A model generated the notes under the pieces. The model had not been told where the DNA came from. It made no database searches and saw nothing but the letters and a program-made list of their open reading frames with translations. From Chloroflexota bacterium (GTDB taxonomy: Bacteria > Chloroflexota > Anaerolineae > Aggregatilineales > Phototrophicaceae): 32,799 bases of DNA. The stretch is taken from positions 1 through 32,799 of the forward strand of contig WTGC01000054.1 in NCBI GenBank assembly GCA_011523705.1, in the 5' to 3' direction. How positions within the stretch are numbered: position 1 is the first letter of the stretch; every line of letters begins with the position of its first letter. Made by a program: the position numbers and the translations under genes. Positions 17,372 to 26,431 of the stretch are shown piece by piece.

Positions 17372-18190
17372 TCAGCTTGATCGCGTCAAGCGTGGCAAAT
17401 TGTAGCGTCTGACAAAGGTACGCCCGTCACGAAGCATCACCAGATTGAAGCCGCCCGGCGTCAGCGGATCGGCGATGCCCTCGCGCAGGCCCGGGTGACC
17501 GGCCAGGTTGGACCAGGTCGATGGGCAGCAGACGTAGAGCACGCCGTCTTGGTACGTATCCGTCTGCTGATGAATATGTCCGTGAAAGACGCCTGCAAGC
17601 TGGTCGCGGTGCTCCCGCAGAATACGCTGAATTTGGTCGCCATTTTGGATGCGCATTTCCTCGTCCAGCCAGGGGACGCCGGTCTCAACTGGCAAATGAT
17701 GCATGGCGGCGATGATCGGCGCGTCGCCAGCCGCATCCAGCATCTCGGCAAAATAGGCGATCTGTTCGTCGCGCAAATGGGGCGCGTGGACATCACCCGG
17801 TCCACCACTGTCCAAGGTGATCAAATGATAGCCGCTCAATTCCACATGGTCGTCACGCAAAACATGCAGCTTGTGGCCATCGTGAAGCGTGGCATCCATA
17901 AGCTCGACAGAATCATGATTGCCGGGCAAGAGATACAGCGGACCGGGGAACTCAAGCAGCAGCTCGCGCGCGCGCAGATAATCGGCCTCATGAGGATCGG
18001 CGCAGACATCGCCCGTGTGGAGGATGAAGTCGAAGGCGAAAGGCAACTGCTGAATCGCCTGCAATAGCGACTCGGTCCCGCGATAGGGATGCGCCACCGA
18101 CTCCGGTATCCAAGGCGGGTGATAGTCGGGATCGCCACTGATATGCGTATCGCTGATGTGGAGAAAGGTCAGCATAGCGCCGGCAGTCAT
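17372..18190 (-). CDS. Metallophosphoesterase (Icc/CpdA-like class III phosphodiesterase)
   Basis: 272-residue calcineurin-like phosphoesterase. All five metal-binding blocks are visible: ISDTH (residues 12-16), TGDVC, GNHD, the MHHL block and HGHIH. This is the pattern of binuclear-metal cyclic nucleotide or phosphodiester hydrolases of the CpdA/Icc type. The frame is open to 18355, but the fold starts at LTFLHISDTH, so I take ATG 18190; ATG 18175 is the other candidate. Substrate is not deducible. It is divergent from the amidase gene across a 211-base gap that must hold both promoters, and it precedes the MetX-like hydrolase on the same strand. Confidence 0.88.
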   Translation of the reverse strand: MTAGAMLTFLHISDTHISGDPDYHPPWIPESVAHPYRGTESLLQAIQQLPFAFDFILHTGDVCADPHEADYLRARELLLEFPGPLYLLPGNHDSVELMDATLHDGHKLHVLRDDHVELSGYHLITLDSGGPGDVHAPHLRDEQIAYFAEMLDAAGDAPIIAAMHHLPVETGVPWLDEEMRIQNGDQIQRILREHRDQLAGVFHGHIHQQTDTYQDGVLYVCCPSTWSNLAGHPGLREGIADPLTPGGFNLVMLRDGRTFVRRYNLPRLTRSS

Positions 18191-18401
18191 AATCAATCTC
18201 GGTTGCTTGACGAATTGTAGCCCCGCATCCTCACATTGGCAATCTGCCGGCGCGACGATGTCTGGAAACCGAATTACAGGGATGATTGCCAAATGCACGG
18301 GGCAAGGCTCTAAGCCCAACTGTAAGCCAGAATACTCGCTCCAGCGTACAATCAATGACTACGGCAGCGCATTGAGGGCGAGGATGACGAGGGCGGAATC
18401 A

Positions 18402-19739
18402 ATGGCGAAAAGCGAATACTTCAGCAGTCTCTCGCTGGAATCCGATGTCTACGCGCTGCGGACGGCTGCTCTCTCTCCCATCGCGCTGGTTGACGATCTG
18501 GAAGCGCGCTTCGAGAAGATAGAGCCGGTCATCTACGCCTACTTGCCTGAGGCCTCTCGCTTCAAACGACTGCGCCGCGACGCCAGATTGCTGGAACAGC
18601 GCTATCCGGACGTCGACGCGCGCCCGCCGCTCTTTGGCGCATTGCTGGGCGTGAAGGACATCTTTCACATTGACGGCTTCGCGACACGCGCCGGAACACA
18701 GGTTCCGCCAGAAGCGTTCGCCGGCGGCGAAGCGGACATCGTAGCGCGATTGAAACAGGCTGGCGCGCTAATCGTGGGGAAAACAGTCACAACGGAATTC
18801 GCTTACTTTGAACCCGGTCCCACGCGCAACCCGCACAATCCCGCGCATACGCCCGGCGGAAGCAGCAGCGGTTCAGCCGCGGCCATCGCCAGCGGGCTCG
18901 CTCATATCACCATCGGCACCCAGACCATCGGTTCAGTCATCCGACCAGCCGCCTACTGCGGCGTTGTCGGCTACAAGCCCTCTTTTGGACGCGTGGCCAC
19001 TTCCGGCCTGGTCGACTTCTCGCCCTCGGCCGATCATGTCGGCTTCTTCACCGCCGATGTCGCCAGCATGCAGAGGGTCGCATCGGCTGTTATTGACGAC
19101 TGGCAGCCCACCCTTGACCGGCCGGCGCGACCAGAGCTGGCGCTGCCCCTCGGGCCCTATCTTGAGCAATCGTCGGCGCTGGCCGCCTTTGACGCGCAGG
19201 TCAACAAGTTGAGGCAGGCGGGCTACTCAGTGCAGCGCATCCCCATGTTCGACGATATCGAAGAGATAAACAAACGCCATCAAGATTTGATCGCCGCCGA
19301 TCTGGCACATCAACACCGACGCTTATTCGAGCGCTACGAGCCACTCTATCGCCCGCGCACGGCCGCGCTGATTCGCCAGGGTCAGGCCGTCTCCGCTCAA
19401 AGTTTGCAAGCTGGGCGCGAAGGCGGACGAGAACTTCGCCAGCGTTTGCATCAGCTTATGGACCAAGAGGGAATCGACTTTTGGATCTGTCCGTCAGCGC
19501 CTGATGTCGCGCCGCGCGGCATTGAAGCGACGGGCAGCCCGCTGATGAATTTGCCCTGGACGCACGCGGGCACACCTGCCCTTTCCCTGCCGGCCGGGCG
19601 CGGGACGCTGCGCCTGCCGCTTGGTCTGCAACTGGTCGGGCGCTTCGGCGGCGATGAACAACTGCTCGCTTGGGCGCGCGCGATCGAGCCACTGTTCGCG
19701 GAATCGCAATCAGGCAATGGCGATGGGATTCACCCATGA
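18402..19739 (+). CDS. Amidase signature family protein
   Basis: 445-residue amidase-signature hydrolase. The Ser-cisSer-Lys triad is recognisable: Lys85 in GVKDIF, the cis-Ser in PGGSSSGSAAA (151-161) and nucleophile Ser178 in GTQTIGSVIRPA. Most relatives have TDTGGS; the TQTIGSVIRPAAYCG variant occurs in amidases of broad or unknown substrate. GatCAB function is unlikely because no gatB/gatC are present. ATG 18402 is chosen because AGGGCGGA lies just upstream; ATG 18384 is possible. Its last 30 bases overlap the 3' end of the convergent cyclase-family gene. Confidence 0.9.
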   Translation: MAKSEYFSSLSLESDVYALRTAALSPIALVDDLEARFEKIEPVIYAYLPEASRFKRLRRDARLLEQRYPDVDARPPLFGALLGVKDIFHIDGFATRAGTQVPPEAFAGGEADIVARLKQAGALIVGKTVTTEFAYFEPGPTRNPHNPAHTPGGSSSGSAAAIASGLAHITIGTQTIGSVIRPAAYCGVVGYKPSFGRVATSGLVDFSPSADHVGFFTADVASMQRVASAVIDDWQPTLDRPARPELALPLGPYLEQSSALAAFDAQVNKLRQAGYSVQRIPMFDDIEEINKRHQDLIAADLAHQHRRLFERYEPLYRPRTAALIRQGQAVSAQSLQAGREGGRELRQRLHQLMDQEGIDFWICPSAPDVAPRGIEATGSPLMNLPWTHAGTPALSLPAGRGTLRLPLGLQLVGRFGGDEQLLAWARAIEPLFAESQSGNGDGIHP

Positions 19740-20585
19740 GCCGGTGGCGCCGGTCAGTTTCAAGGGCGCGATGATCAGCAGGAATTCATAACAGCGGGCG
19801 GCCGCCAATTCATCAAGGTTGAGATTCTCCACGTGCGTGATGCCATTATGCACCAGCAAGAATCGGTGTACCGAATGATCCATCGGCGGCATCGCTTCCA
19901 CCGCCATATTGTCGGCGCCCACCAAGGTCATGCCCTGCTCCACCAGAAATTGCGCCGCTTCCAGGTTCAAGCCCGTCTGCGCATCTCGGTATACCGGATC
20001 GCCATCACGCAGCAGCGCATACGTGCCCGTGCGGATCAACACCGCCGTGTTCGCGCCGATTTCGCTGCCCTGCGCCGCCAGCGCGCCACGAATATCGTCC
20101 GCGCCAATATTATAAGCCGGCGGCAGCATCTCAACGCCTTTATATCCCGCCACGTCAACCAGCATAGCGCGCGTGACAATGGGCGGCATCTGCTCAATGC
20201 TCAAGTGAGCTTGCCCGGCTGAGGAGACGCAATCGCTGGCGGCGACTGTCTTACCTTCGCCATCGTACAGGCGCGGCTCTCCGTCGCTGGCGGGATTGCC
20301 GTCCGCATCTTGTTTCTCCCCAATATGACAGAGCGCGTCGATATGGGTGCCGACATGAATCGACATGCGAATCGTCTCGGCCGCTGCCGTGCCCGGATCA
20401 ATCGTCGATTCATCGCCGTGGCGCAGATGAGGCGCGATGGAATACGATTTCATCGCCGCTCCCGGCGTTAACATGCCTTCCTGAAAGTCGATGCCCAAAC
20501 TGAATACCTGGCCGGTTTTCACCAGGCGCAAGAGCTCGGGCGTCAAACACGGAACCGGCAATCTCCCATAGGCGGAGGCGCTCAT
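19710..20585 (-). CDS. Cyclase family protein (kynurenine-formamidase-like)
   Basis: 291-residue protein of the cyclase (Pfam 'Cyclase'/KynB-like) family, metal-dependent hydrolases acting on amides, formamides or lactones. The metal-binding motif SIHVGTHIDALCH gives His77, His81, Asp83 and His87. The conserved VLIRTG and LVGADNMAVE segments follow, and HNGITHVENLNLDEL near the C-terminus is typical. ATG 20585 has AAGGAGT 5 bases upstream. It converges on the amidase gene with a 30-base overlap. No other tryptophan-degradation genes are present, so kynurenine is not an assured substrate. Confidence 0.85.
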   Translation of the reverse strand: MSASAYGRLPVPCLTPELLRLVKTGQVFSLGIDFQEGMLTPGAAMKSYSIAPHLRHGDESTIDPGTAAAETIRMSIHVGTHIDALCHIGEKQDADGNPASDGEPRLYDGEGKTVAASDCVSSAGQAHLSIEQMPPIVTRAMLVDVAGYKGVEMLPPAYNIGADDIRGALAAQGSEIGANTAVLIRTGTYALLRDGDPVYRDAQTGLNLEAAQFLVEQGMTLVGADNMAVEAMPPMDHSVHRFLLVHNGITHVENLNLDELAAARCYEFLLIIAPLKLTGATGSWVNPIAIA

Positions 20586-20662
20586 AAGTACTCCTTAGAT
20601 GCCGAATAAACTCGCTCTAGTGTAGCAAATTCCGCGCGCCTTGCCCGCGCAGTAGAGAGAAC

Positions 20663-23029
20663 CTAACGCGGAAGGGGATCGAGCGGCAGCCCGCTGGGCA
20701 CCGCGCTTGGCGTAATATGACTTAGATCGCGCGCCGCCGGGTCGGTGAGCGACTGCAGAAAAGCCACCAGATCGGCGACGTCATCTTCGTTCAGCGGCAG
20801 TCCCGCTTGCATTGGCAAGGCAACCGAGTGCGCCTGGCGCTGAAAATCATAGGGAAGCACTTGGTCCTGAAAATCGCGCGGCAACTGCCGGGAAGGATCA
20901 TAAACAATATTAGCGCGCCAGGGATCAGCGTGATGCCAGATGACATCAGCCAGGTTTCCGTAAGCGCCGCTATGAAAATACGGCGCCGTCAGATCCACGT
21001 TGCGCAGGCTCGGCGTACGGAATCGGTATTGGTCGCGATAATCAAAGCTGACATTGGCGCGCCCGAAATCGTCATTGCCATCGGCGCCGTTGTCTTTGCC
21101 CGGTCCCAACTGTGGCGCCAGCAAGTTATGAAATTCCATATCGGTGAACAGATCGCCGCTGTGGCAAGCCGCGCAATTGACTTCTCTTTTGAGGGCGCCG
21201 TAAAAGAGCAGAGCGCCCCGTTTCTGCGGCGTAGTCAGCGCCTGCGAATCACCAGCCACATAGTCATCCCATGATGATGCTGTGAAAATCAACTGACTTT
21301 CAAAGGCGGCGATGGCTTCGCCCAAGTGCCGAAGGGTGATATGCGGCGTGTCAAAGACGCTGGCGAAGCGAGCGGCGTATTCTTCGTTGCCGCGCAGACG
21401 CTCCAGCAGCAGCAGACGGATGACCATTGGCGGAAAGTCGCCAAAAGCCACGCCAGCCATCTCATGTTGAGACGTGATCGGGAACAGCGCCTGCGCCAGC
21501 AGCGGATCCGCCAGGTCCAAGTCATTGATGGCGTCTTCCAGCGTCCGGACGTTGTCTTCCGCGGGCTTCTGTTCGACCCGCCCATCCCAGAATTGGCTGC
21601 GCAGCAAGGCGCTGTTAATTACCGTTGGGCTGTTTCGCGGGATGAAGACATCAATGAAGGGATTGACGATAGAGTCGCCGTTAGCGGCGCCTGAAGACAC
21701 GTTCGTTTGAATCAATTTCCTGAACGATCGTTCTTCGCCCAGCCCATGCCCGCCCGCGCCGATCGGCAAGACGCGCCCGTCTGTCATGGCGAATTCCGGA
21801 TGATGACAGGTGGCGCAGGCAATGTTCTGATCGCCCGAGAGGATGGGATCGAAAAACAGGTCCCGTCCCAATCGCGTCAATTCACTGTCCGGCTCAATGA
21901 TTTCCCGCCCCGGATAAGGTCGCAAGTCATGCGCGTCGATCACGCGGCGCAAAGCTTGATCCAGGTCGCGAATCTCGACTGCGGGCGCCTCCGGTTTCGC
22001 TCGTGGCGGGTATCGTTGCGGCATAAGCGACTTTGGCTCGAAGCCTACGTGCAAGACGCGCCCGGCGTAGGTCTCGGTGATGAAAAGCCCGCCATCCGGC
22101 AGCGGCAACAGCCCAACCGGAAAATGCAGGTCTTTCAAAACTGTCTCAAGGGCGCCCCGCTCATTGATGCGGCTCAGCCGACCGCTCGCTTCCCCCGTGG
22201 TCAACCCGCTGAAGCAACTGTCCCGCGGCGCCATCGCGGCAAACTCCAGCAGCCATAAGTCCCCAGCCCGATCCAAGGCGACATCAATTGGCATATTCAA
22301 ACCATCAACGACCGTGCGCTGCCGCCCATCGCTTGTAATCTTTACCAGTTTTCCACTGTTGGGGACGTGCGGGCAGCCGCCGAAAAGCGTCACGTAAGCG
22401 GAGTCGCCAACTTGCGCCAGCCCAGTCGGCAGCGCTTCCAGCCGGCCCCCGGCATGATCGGGGTTATCCAACGCCGCAAAACGATGCCGATAATGAATCG
22501 CGCCATCCGCGCCTTCCGCGACCAGCCCATTGCCGGCCGCGTCCGTTGCCATGGGCGCGCCATTTTCGTCAAAGGCGACGTCGAATGGATGCAGCAAGAA
22601 GACGCCCCCATGATCAACCTGTCGTCTCGTGAGATCAGCGGGACTCAAAGCCGAGGCGCCCAACTCCCCGGCGCGCGCGCTGGGCAAGCTATAGAACTGT
22701 GAGCCAGCCAAGGCGACGATCAGCGTCTCATCATCCGGCGAAAGAGCCAGTGCCGGCGCGCTTACTAGATTGTCCTTGGAAAAAGTGCTGAGGATGCCGG
22801 AGACCAAGCGCCCCAATCGCCCGTCCGGCTTCAGCTGGCTGATGCCCGCGCTGCGCTCGCCATGCCCGCCCGCCTCCGCAATCAAGACCGAGCCATCCGG
22901 CAGCAGCGCCATGCCCGCGGGATAATAAAGGCCCTCGGCTACGGTGGCTGTCCACACCTCAACTTGCGCCTGACCAGCGAAACCGATCAATGCGAACAAG
23001 AAAAGGAACACGAGTGTTCGGAATGGCAT
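20663..23029 (-). CDS. Secreted beta-propeller / dihaem cytochrome c peroxidase (MauG-like) fusion
   Basis: 788 residues from ATG 23029. A signal peptide (MPFRTLVFLFLFALIGFAGQAQ) sends it across the membrane. Residues about 25-330 form an NHL/ScyD-like beta-propeller with repeated 'PxGxALLPDGSVLIAEAGG'-type blades. Residues about 380-770 are a dihaem cytochrome c peroxidase/MauG domain with haem sites CATCH (405-409) and CAACH (619-623), plus the family blocks LGRDLFFDPILS, PRNSPTVINSA..FWDGR and FRTPSLRNVDLTAPYFHSG. It should reduce peroxide or oxidise a partner protein or small molecule outside the cytoplasm, with the propeller binding a ligand. GTG at 23074 is an alternative start, but a -10-like element overlaps it. 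Confidence 0.88.
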   Translation of the reverse strand: MPFRTLVFLFLFALIGFAGQAQVEVWTATVAEGLYYPAGMALLPDGSVLIAEAGGHGERSAGISQLKPDGRLGRLVSGILSTFSKDNLVSAPALALSPDDETLIVALAGSQFYSLPSARAGELGASALSPADLTRRQVDHGGVFLLHPFDVAFDENGAPMATDAAGNGLVAEGADGAIHYRHRFAALDNPDHAGGRLEALPTGLAQVGDSAYVTLFGGCPHVPNSGKLVKITSDGRQRTVVDGLNMPIDVALDRAGDLWLLEFAAMAPRDSCFSGLTTGEASGRLSRINERGALETVLKDLHFPVGLLPLPDGGLFITETYAGRVLHVGFEPKSLMPQRYPPRAKPEAPAVEIRDLDQALRRVIDAHDLRPYPGREIIEPDSELTRLGRDLFFDPILSGDQNIACATCHHPEFAMTDGRVLPIGAGGHGLGEERSFRKLIQTNVSSGAANGDSIVNPFIDVFIPRNSPTVINSALLRSQFWDGRVEQKPAEDNVRTLEDAINDLDLADPLLAQALFPITSQHEMAGVAFGDFPPMVIRLLLLERLRGNEEYAARFASVFDTPHITLRHLGEAIAAFESQLIFTASSWDDYVAGDSQALTTPQKRGALLFYGALKREVNCAACHSGDLFTDMEFHNLLAPQLGPGKDNGADGNDDFGRANVSFDYRDQYRFRTPSLRNVDLTAPYFHSGAYGNLADVIWHHADPWRANIVYDPSRQLPRDFQDQVLPYDFQRQAHSVALPMQAGLPLNEDDVADLVAFLQSLTDPAARDLSHITPSAVPSGLPLDPLPR

Positions 23030-23064
23030 TGCGTCTAGCCCGAACCCGCCGCCACTTGTGCTTA

Positions 23065-23073
23065 ATTGTACCA
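23065..23073 (-). promoter_or_regulatory. Extended -10 promoter for the propeller/peroxidase gene
   Basis: On the minus strand TGGTACAAT, an extended -10 (TGn then TACAAT), lies about 36 bases before ATG 23029, leaving a short leader. No convincing -35 is present, as is usual for extended -10 promoters. The upstream sequence 23075-23110 is AT-rich. Confidence 0.4.
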
Positions 23074-23162
23074 CAAATTAACAATTTTGCTGTAATATTT
23101 CGAGATTTGGTCAGAGGTAATCGATAATGTCGCCAGCGGCACTCGTGGCGCCAAAGCCGCTT

Positions 23163-23990
23163 TCAACCCATCAGCGGCAGCCTCATCAGATTGGCGCTGT
23201 GATCCTCTTTCAGCCAGGCGTAATCCGGATCGTCATAGGGTGGCGTCTTGCGATCGTCATCAAGCAGCTCGCCGGCGAGATAATTCAGAAAATAGAGATT
23301 ACTGCCCGGCGCCGCCGATGTCGAATGGAAACCTTGCGTGACCAGGACCAGGTCGCGGTCACGAATGGCGAAGATCTCTTCAAAGTCATTGTCACGCCGA
23401 TAATTTCGGTGCAGCGCCACGCCATTCGCCGGGTCAGTGCGGAAGTAATAGGTCTCGTCGAGATGCGCCGAGCCGCCATAGCCATCGTGGCAATGCGGCG
23501 GATAACCCGACCAGGCGCCGCCCGGCACGTAAACTTCATACAATATCAGGCGCTCGGCCGGCATCGGATGGGCGAGCGTGTGATGCACCTGCCGCCGCGC
23601 CGCCCCGCCGCCGCGTATCTCTGCCTTAATCTCATCAGGCTTAAACAGGCGCATTGGATATTTGCCCCCAGCCGGCGCCGCGCCAAGCGCAAACTCGAAG
23701 CGGCTTTCGCTGACGACGCCGAATTCCTCCCCCGGCGGGATATACAGCACGGAGGGCTTCTCCTGGAAGACTCCCGCGCGGCTCAGGGCATAATCGCCCG
23801 CGCTGGTCTGGACCGTTCCCGCCCCTTCGAGTGGTACGAGAGCGAGTTCGGTCCCTTCGGTCCGGTGCAGGTAAACCTGCTGAGCTGCGACTATGACTAT
23901 GCGAAATGAGAGGTAGAGCCAATTCGCCGATTCAGGACTGACATCGAGTACGATCATCTGATTGCGATTCGACTTGAGATGATTACTCAT
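23163..23990 (-). CDS. iolB: 5-deoxy-glucuronate isomerase
   Basis: 275-residue IolB cupin, which isomerises 5-deoxy-D-glucuronate to 2-deoxy-5-keto-D-gluconate in myo-inositol degradation. Matching blocks are HRTEGTELALVPLEG, VLYIPPG, HCHDGYGGSAHLDETYYFR (metal-binding His and Glu) and VTQGFHSTSAAPGSNLYFLNYLAG. Length is normal (about 270). ATG 23990 is chosen for its GGAGGAG at about 6 bases; it overlaps the iolC stop by 8 bases. It is the last gene of the uxaC-uxaB-iolC-iolB unit. Other inositol genes (iolD, iolE, iolG) are not in the window. Confidence 0.93.
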   Translation of the reverse strand: MSNHLKSNRNQMIVLDVSPESANWLYLSFRIVIVAAQQVYLHRTEGTELALVPLEGAGTVQTSAGDYALSRAGVFQEKPSVLYIPPGEEFGVVSESRFEFALGAAPAGGKYPMRLFKPDEIKAEIRGGGAARRQVHHTLAHPMPAERLILYEVYVPGGAWSGYPPHCHDGYGGSAHLDETYYFRTDPANGVALHRNYRRDNDFEEIFAIRDRDLVLVTQGFHSTSAAPGSNLYFLNYLAGELLDDDRKTPPYDDPDYAWLKEDHSANLMRLPLMG

Positions 23991-24981
23991 GTTTCGCTCC
24001 TCCCTGCTCATTGATGAATGCTTCTACCTCGAGCCGATAGGGAAGCGCCCGCGCACAGCCATGCCGCGACACCACCAGCGCGCCACAAGCATTGGCGAAA
24101 CGCGCCGCCTCTTCCCAACCCCAGCCCTGCGACCAGCCATAGATGAAGCCGCTGGCGAAACCATCGCCGGCGCCAACCGTGTTGACAATCTCGACCGGAT
24201 AGCCGGGCACGTCCAGGTGACTGCCGGTCAGATAAAGGCGCACTCCGCGGTCGCCGCGCTTCAAGACCAGCACGCCATCAAACTCCCCAGACCTGTCCTG
24301 CATGCGCTTATGCAGGTCCCTCGTATCCATCACCTTTTCGCCCGCCATGACTGCTTCAGGCGCGGGCGACAGCGCCGCGTAGAATTCCTCCTCCGTGCCG
24401 ATGACGATGTCGCACAGCGGCATGATGCGCCGCGCGCGCAAACCAAATGTCAATGGATGCGACCACTGATCGCTACGCAGATCGAGATCGATGAATGTCA
24501 TGATGCCCAGCGACGAAGCGGCCTCCGCCAAGTAGAGAGTGACATCGTGGGCTCCTCCCTGGCTCAGCGCCGTCCCCGATAAAGACAGCGCGCGCGCCTC
24601 GTCCAGCGGCAGTTTCTTGGCCTCATCAATCGACAGATGGATGTCGGCCGCGTTCTCGCGGTAGAAGAGCAAAGGAAAACGGTCGGGCGGCTGCACGCCG
24701 ACCACCGCCATGCCAGTCCGCCTGCCCGCTTTGACCGGGATGAACTGCGTAACCACGTTTTCATTCTGCAAGAAGCGCCGCACGAATCGGCCGACCTCGT
24801 CATCGCCGACGGCGGTGAAAGCGATGGCCTTCAAGCCCAGCCGGCTCGCCCCGATCGCGATATTGACCGGGCTGCCGCCGACGCCCGTCTCGAAGGCGGT
24901 GATATCGTGGAATTCCGCGCCGATATCGCGGGAGAAGAGATCCAGCGAGACCCGCCCGACTGTGATCAGGTCGACCGTCAT
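23983..24981 (-). CDS. iolC: 5-dehydro-2-deoxygluconokinase-like PfkB kinase
   Basis: 332-residue PfkB/ribokinase-family sugar kinase. The N-terminal GRVSLDLFSRDIGAEF and GGSPVNIAIGASRLG match IolC-type kinases; the C-terminal PfkB signature NTVGAGDGFASGFIYGW carries the catalytic Asp. IolC phosphorylates 2-deoxy-5-keto-gluconate. The overlap with iolB supports that role. A 2-keto-3-deoxygluconate kinase activity for the uxa branch is a possible alternative or addition, because PfkB members include KdgK and no other kinase is nearby. ATG 24981 overlaps the uxaB stop by 4 bases (ATGA). Confidence 0.88.
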   Translation of the reverse strand: MTVDLITVGRVSLDLFSRDIGAEFHDITAFETGVGGSPVNIAIGASRLGLKAIAFTAVGDDEVGRFVRRFLQNENVVTQFIPVKAGRRTGMAVVGVQPPDRFPLLFYRENAADIHLSIDEAKKLPLDEARALSLSGTALSQGGAHDVTLYLAEAASSLGIMTFIDLDLRSDQWSHPLTFGLRARRIMPLCDIVIGTEEEFYAALSPAPEAVMAGEKVMDTRDLHKRMQDRSGEFDGVLVLKRGDRGVRLYLTGSHLDVPGYPVEIVNTVGAGDGFASGFIYGWSQGWGWEEAARFANACGALVVSRHGCARALPYRLEVEAFINEQGGAKHE

Positions 24982-26429
24982 GAGGCGGTCCGCCGCAGCA
25001 ACGCGAGCAGCTCTCCCGCTTCGATTGCCCGCAGGGTTTCAGTGAGCATGGGCGCCAAGCCGGGCAGCGCCGTCAAATCGGCCTCCCATAGCGCCTCATT
25101 GCCCAGAACGCCTTGGACGAGCACGTCAAGCGAATCGGCTTCTGCCCAATGCGTTTTGAACCAGGTTAGGACATCAGGGTCGTCATTAAGGGCGATTGGC
25201 GCGCCTTGCCACTCGCCGCGATAGAGACGAATGAAGGCGGCGAAGGCGATGACCAAGCGCTCGGGCAGCTCGCTCGTCTCATCGAGATAACCATGCAACG
25301 ACGGCAGGATGCGTTCTTTCACCTTGGAAGCGCTATTCAGCGCAATCGTCAGCAGACGATGGTGGATATGGGGATTGCGGAAGCGATCGAAGACATCGCG
25401 CGCGAAGGCTTCCAGTTCGCCGCGCGGGATTTCACTCACCGAAGGGATGACCTCCTGGAAGATCAGTTCGGTGATGAAGGTCGCCAGCGCCTCGTGCTCC
25501 ATCGCCTCGCGCACGGATTCGATGCCCAGCAAAATGCCGATCGGCGCCATCGACGTATGCGCCCCGTTCAGCAGCCGCACCTTGATCGTTCGGTAGGGCG
25601 CGGCATCGTGCACCACTTTGACATTTAGCGCGGTCTCCGTTCTGTCGACGGGAAACTCGTCCAGCAGACTGCGCTCTGCTTCAATGATCCAGCTATGGTA
25701 GATTTCGCCGGCGGCCAGCAGTCGATCTTCATATCCCAGTTGCTCGAAGATGCGCGCCGCGTCCGCCTGCGGGAAGCCCGATACAATGCGGTCAACAAGG
25801 GTGTTGCAAAAGATGTTACGGGCGGTAATCCAGTCGCTGAAACCGGATTCGAGCCGCCAAAGCGCGGCATACTGCAAAATGATCTCGCGCAGGCGCGTCG
25901 CATTGTCGACGATCAGTTCAGTCGGGATGATGATGCAAGCCCGCGCCGGCGCGCCAGCAAAATGCTCATAGCGTTCGTAGAGAAAGCGCGTCAGCTTGGC
26001 CGGAAAACTCGCCGGCGGCTCATCCGAAAAGCGATCGGCACTGGAATAAACAATGCCGGATTCGGTCGTGTTGGAGAAGATGAAACGGATTTCCGGCTGA
26101 CGAGCGAGCGCCAGATAGGCGGCAAAGTCTTGATAAGGATACACAGTGCGATTGACCGCGCTGATCAGCCGCGTCTCTTCGACGAACTCGCCCTCGCGAA
26201 TCCCATTCAAATGAGTCGTGAACAGGCAATCTTGTTCGTCAAGCGCGTCATAAGTTCCGGGAGTGGCCTTCACGATCACGACCCCGCCCCCGAAGTCTGT
26301 TTCGTCATTGAGCACATCCACCACCCAATCGACGAAGCCCCGCAAGAAATTGCCACCGCCAAATTGTACGATGCGCTCCGGATGACGCTCTCGCTGCGGG
26401 CAGAAACAGATGGATAGAGGCGCAGGCAT
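24978..26429 (-). CDS. uxaB: Tagaturonate reductase (altronate oxidoreductase)
   Basis: NAD-dependent reductase that converts D-tagaturonate to D-altronate in galacturonate breakdown; mannitol dehydrogenase superfamily. The coenzyme loop is VQFGGGNFLRGFVDW near residue 20. Strong UxaB-type blocks follow: FSNTTESGI, PAKLTRFLYERYEHF, FCNTLVDRIVSGFPQ and LLNGAHTSM. I take ATG 26429 (483 residues, the E. coli length), which has GGAAGA upstream; a TTG at 26435 would overlap the uxaC stop. UxuB (fructuronate) is related, but the blocks fit UxaB better. Confidence 0.93.
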   Translation of the reverse strand: MPAPLSICFCPQRERHPERIVQFGGGNFLRGFVDWVVDVLNDETDFGGGVVIVKATPGTYDALDEQDCLFTTHLNGIREGEFVEETRLISAVNRTVYPYQDFAAYLALARQPEIRFIFSNTTESGIVYSSADRFSDEPPASFPAKLTRFLYERYEHFAGAPARACIIIPTELIVDNATRLREIILQYAALWRLESGFSDWITARNIFCNTLVDRIVSGFPQADAARIFEQLGYEDRLLAAGEIYHSWIIEAERSLLDEFPVDRTETALNVKVVHDAAPYRTIKVRLLNGAHTSMAPIGILLGIESVREAMEHEALATFITELIFQEVIPSVSEIPRGELEAFARDVFDRFRNPHIHHRLLTIALNSASKVKERILPSLHGYLDETSELPERLVIAFAAFIRLYRGEWQGAPIALNDDPDVLTWFKTHWAEADSLDVLVQGVLGNEALWEADLTALPGLAPMLTETLRAIEAGELLALLRRTAS

Positions 26430-26431
26430 GG

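Noticed and set aside
18402..19739. GatA subunit of the glutamyl-tRNA amidotransferase
   Set aside because: No gatB or gatC is adjacent, and the nucleophile loop TQTIGSVIRPA differs from the GatA TDTGGSIRQPA type.
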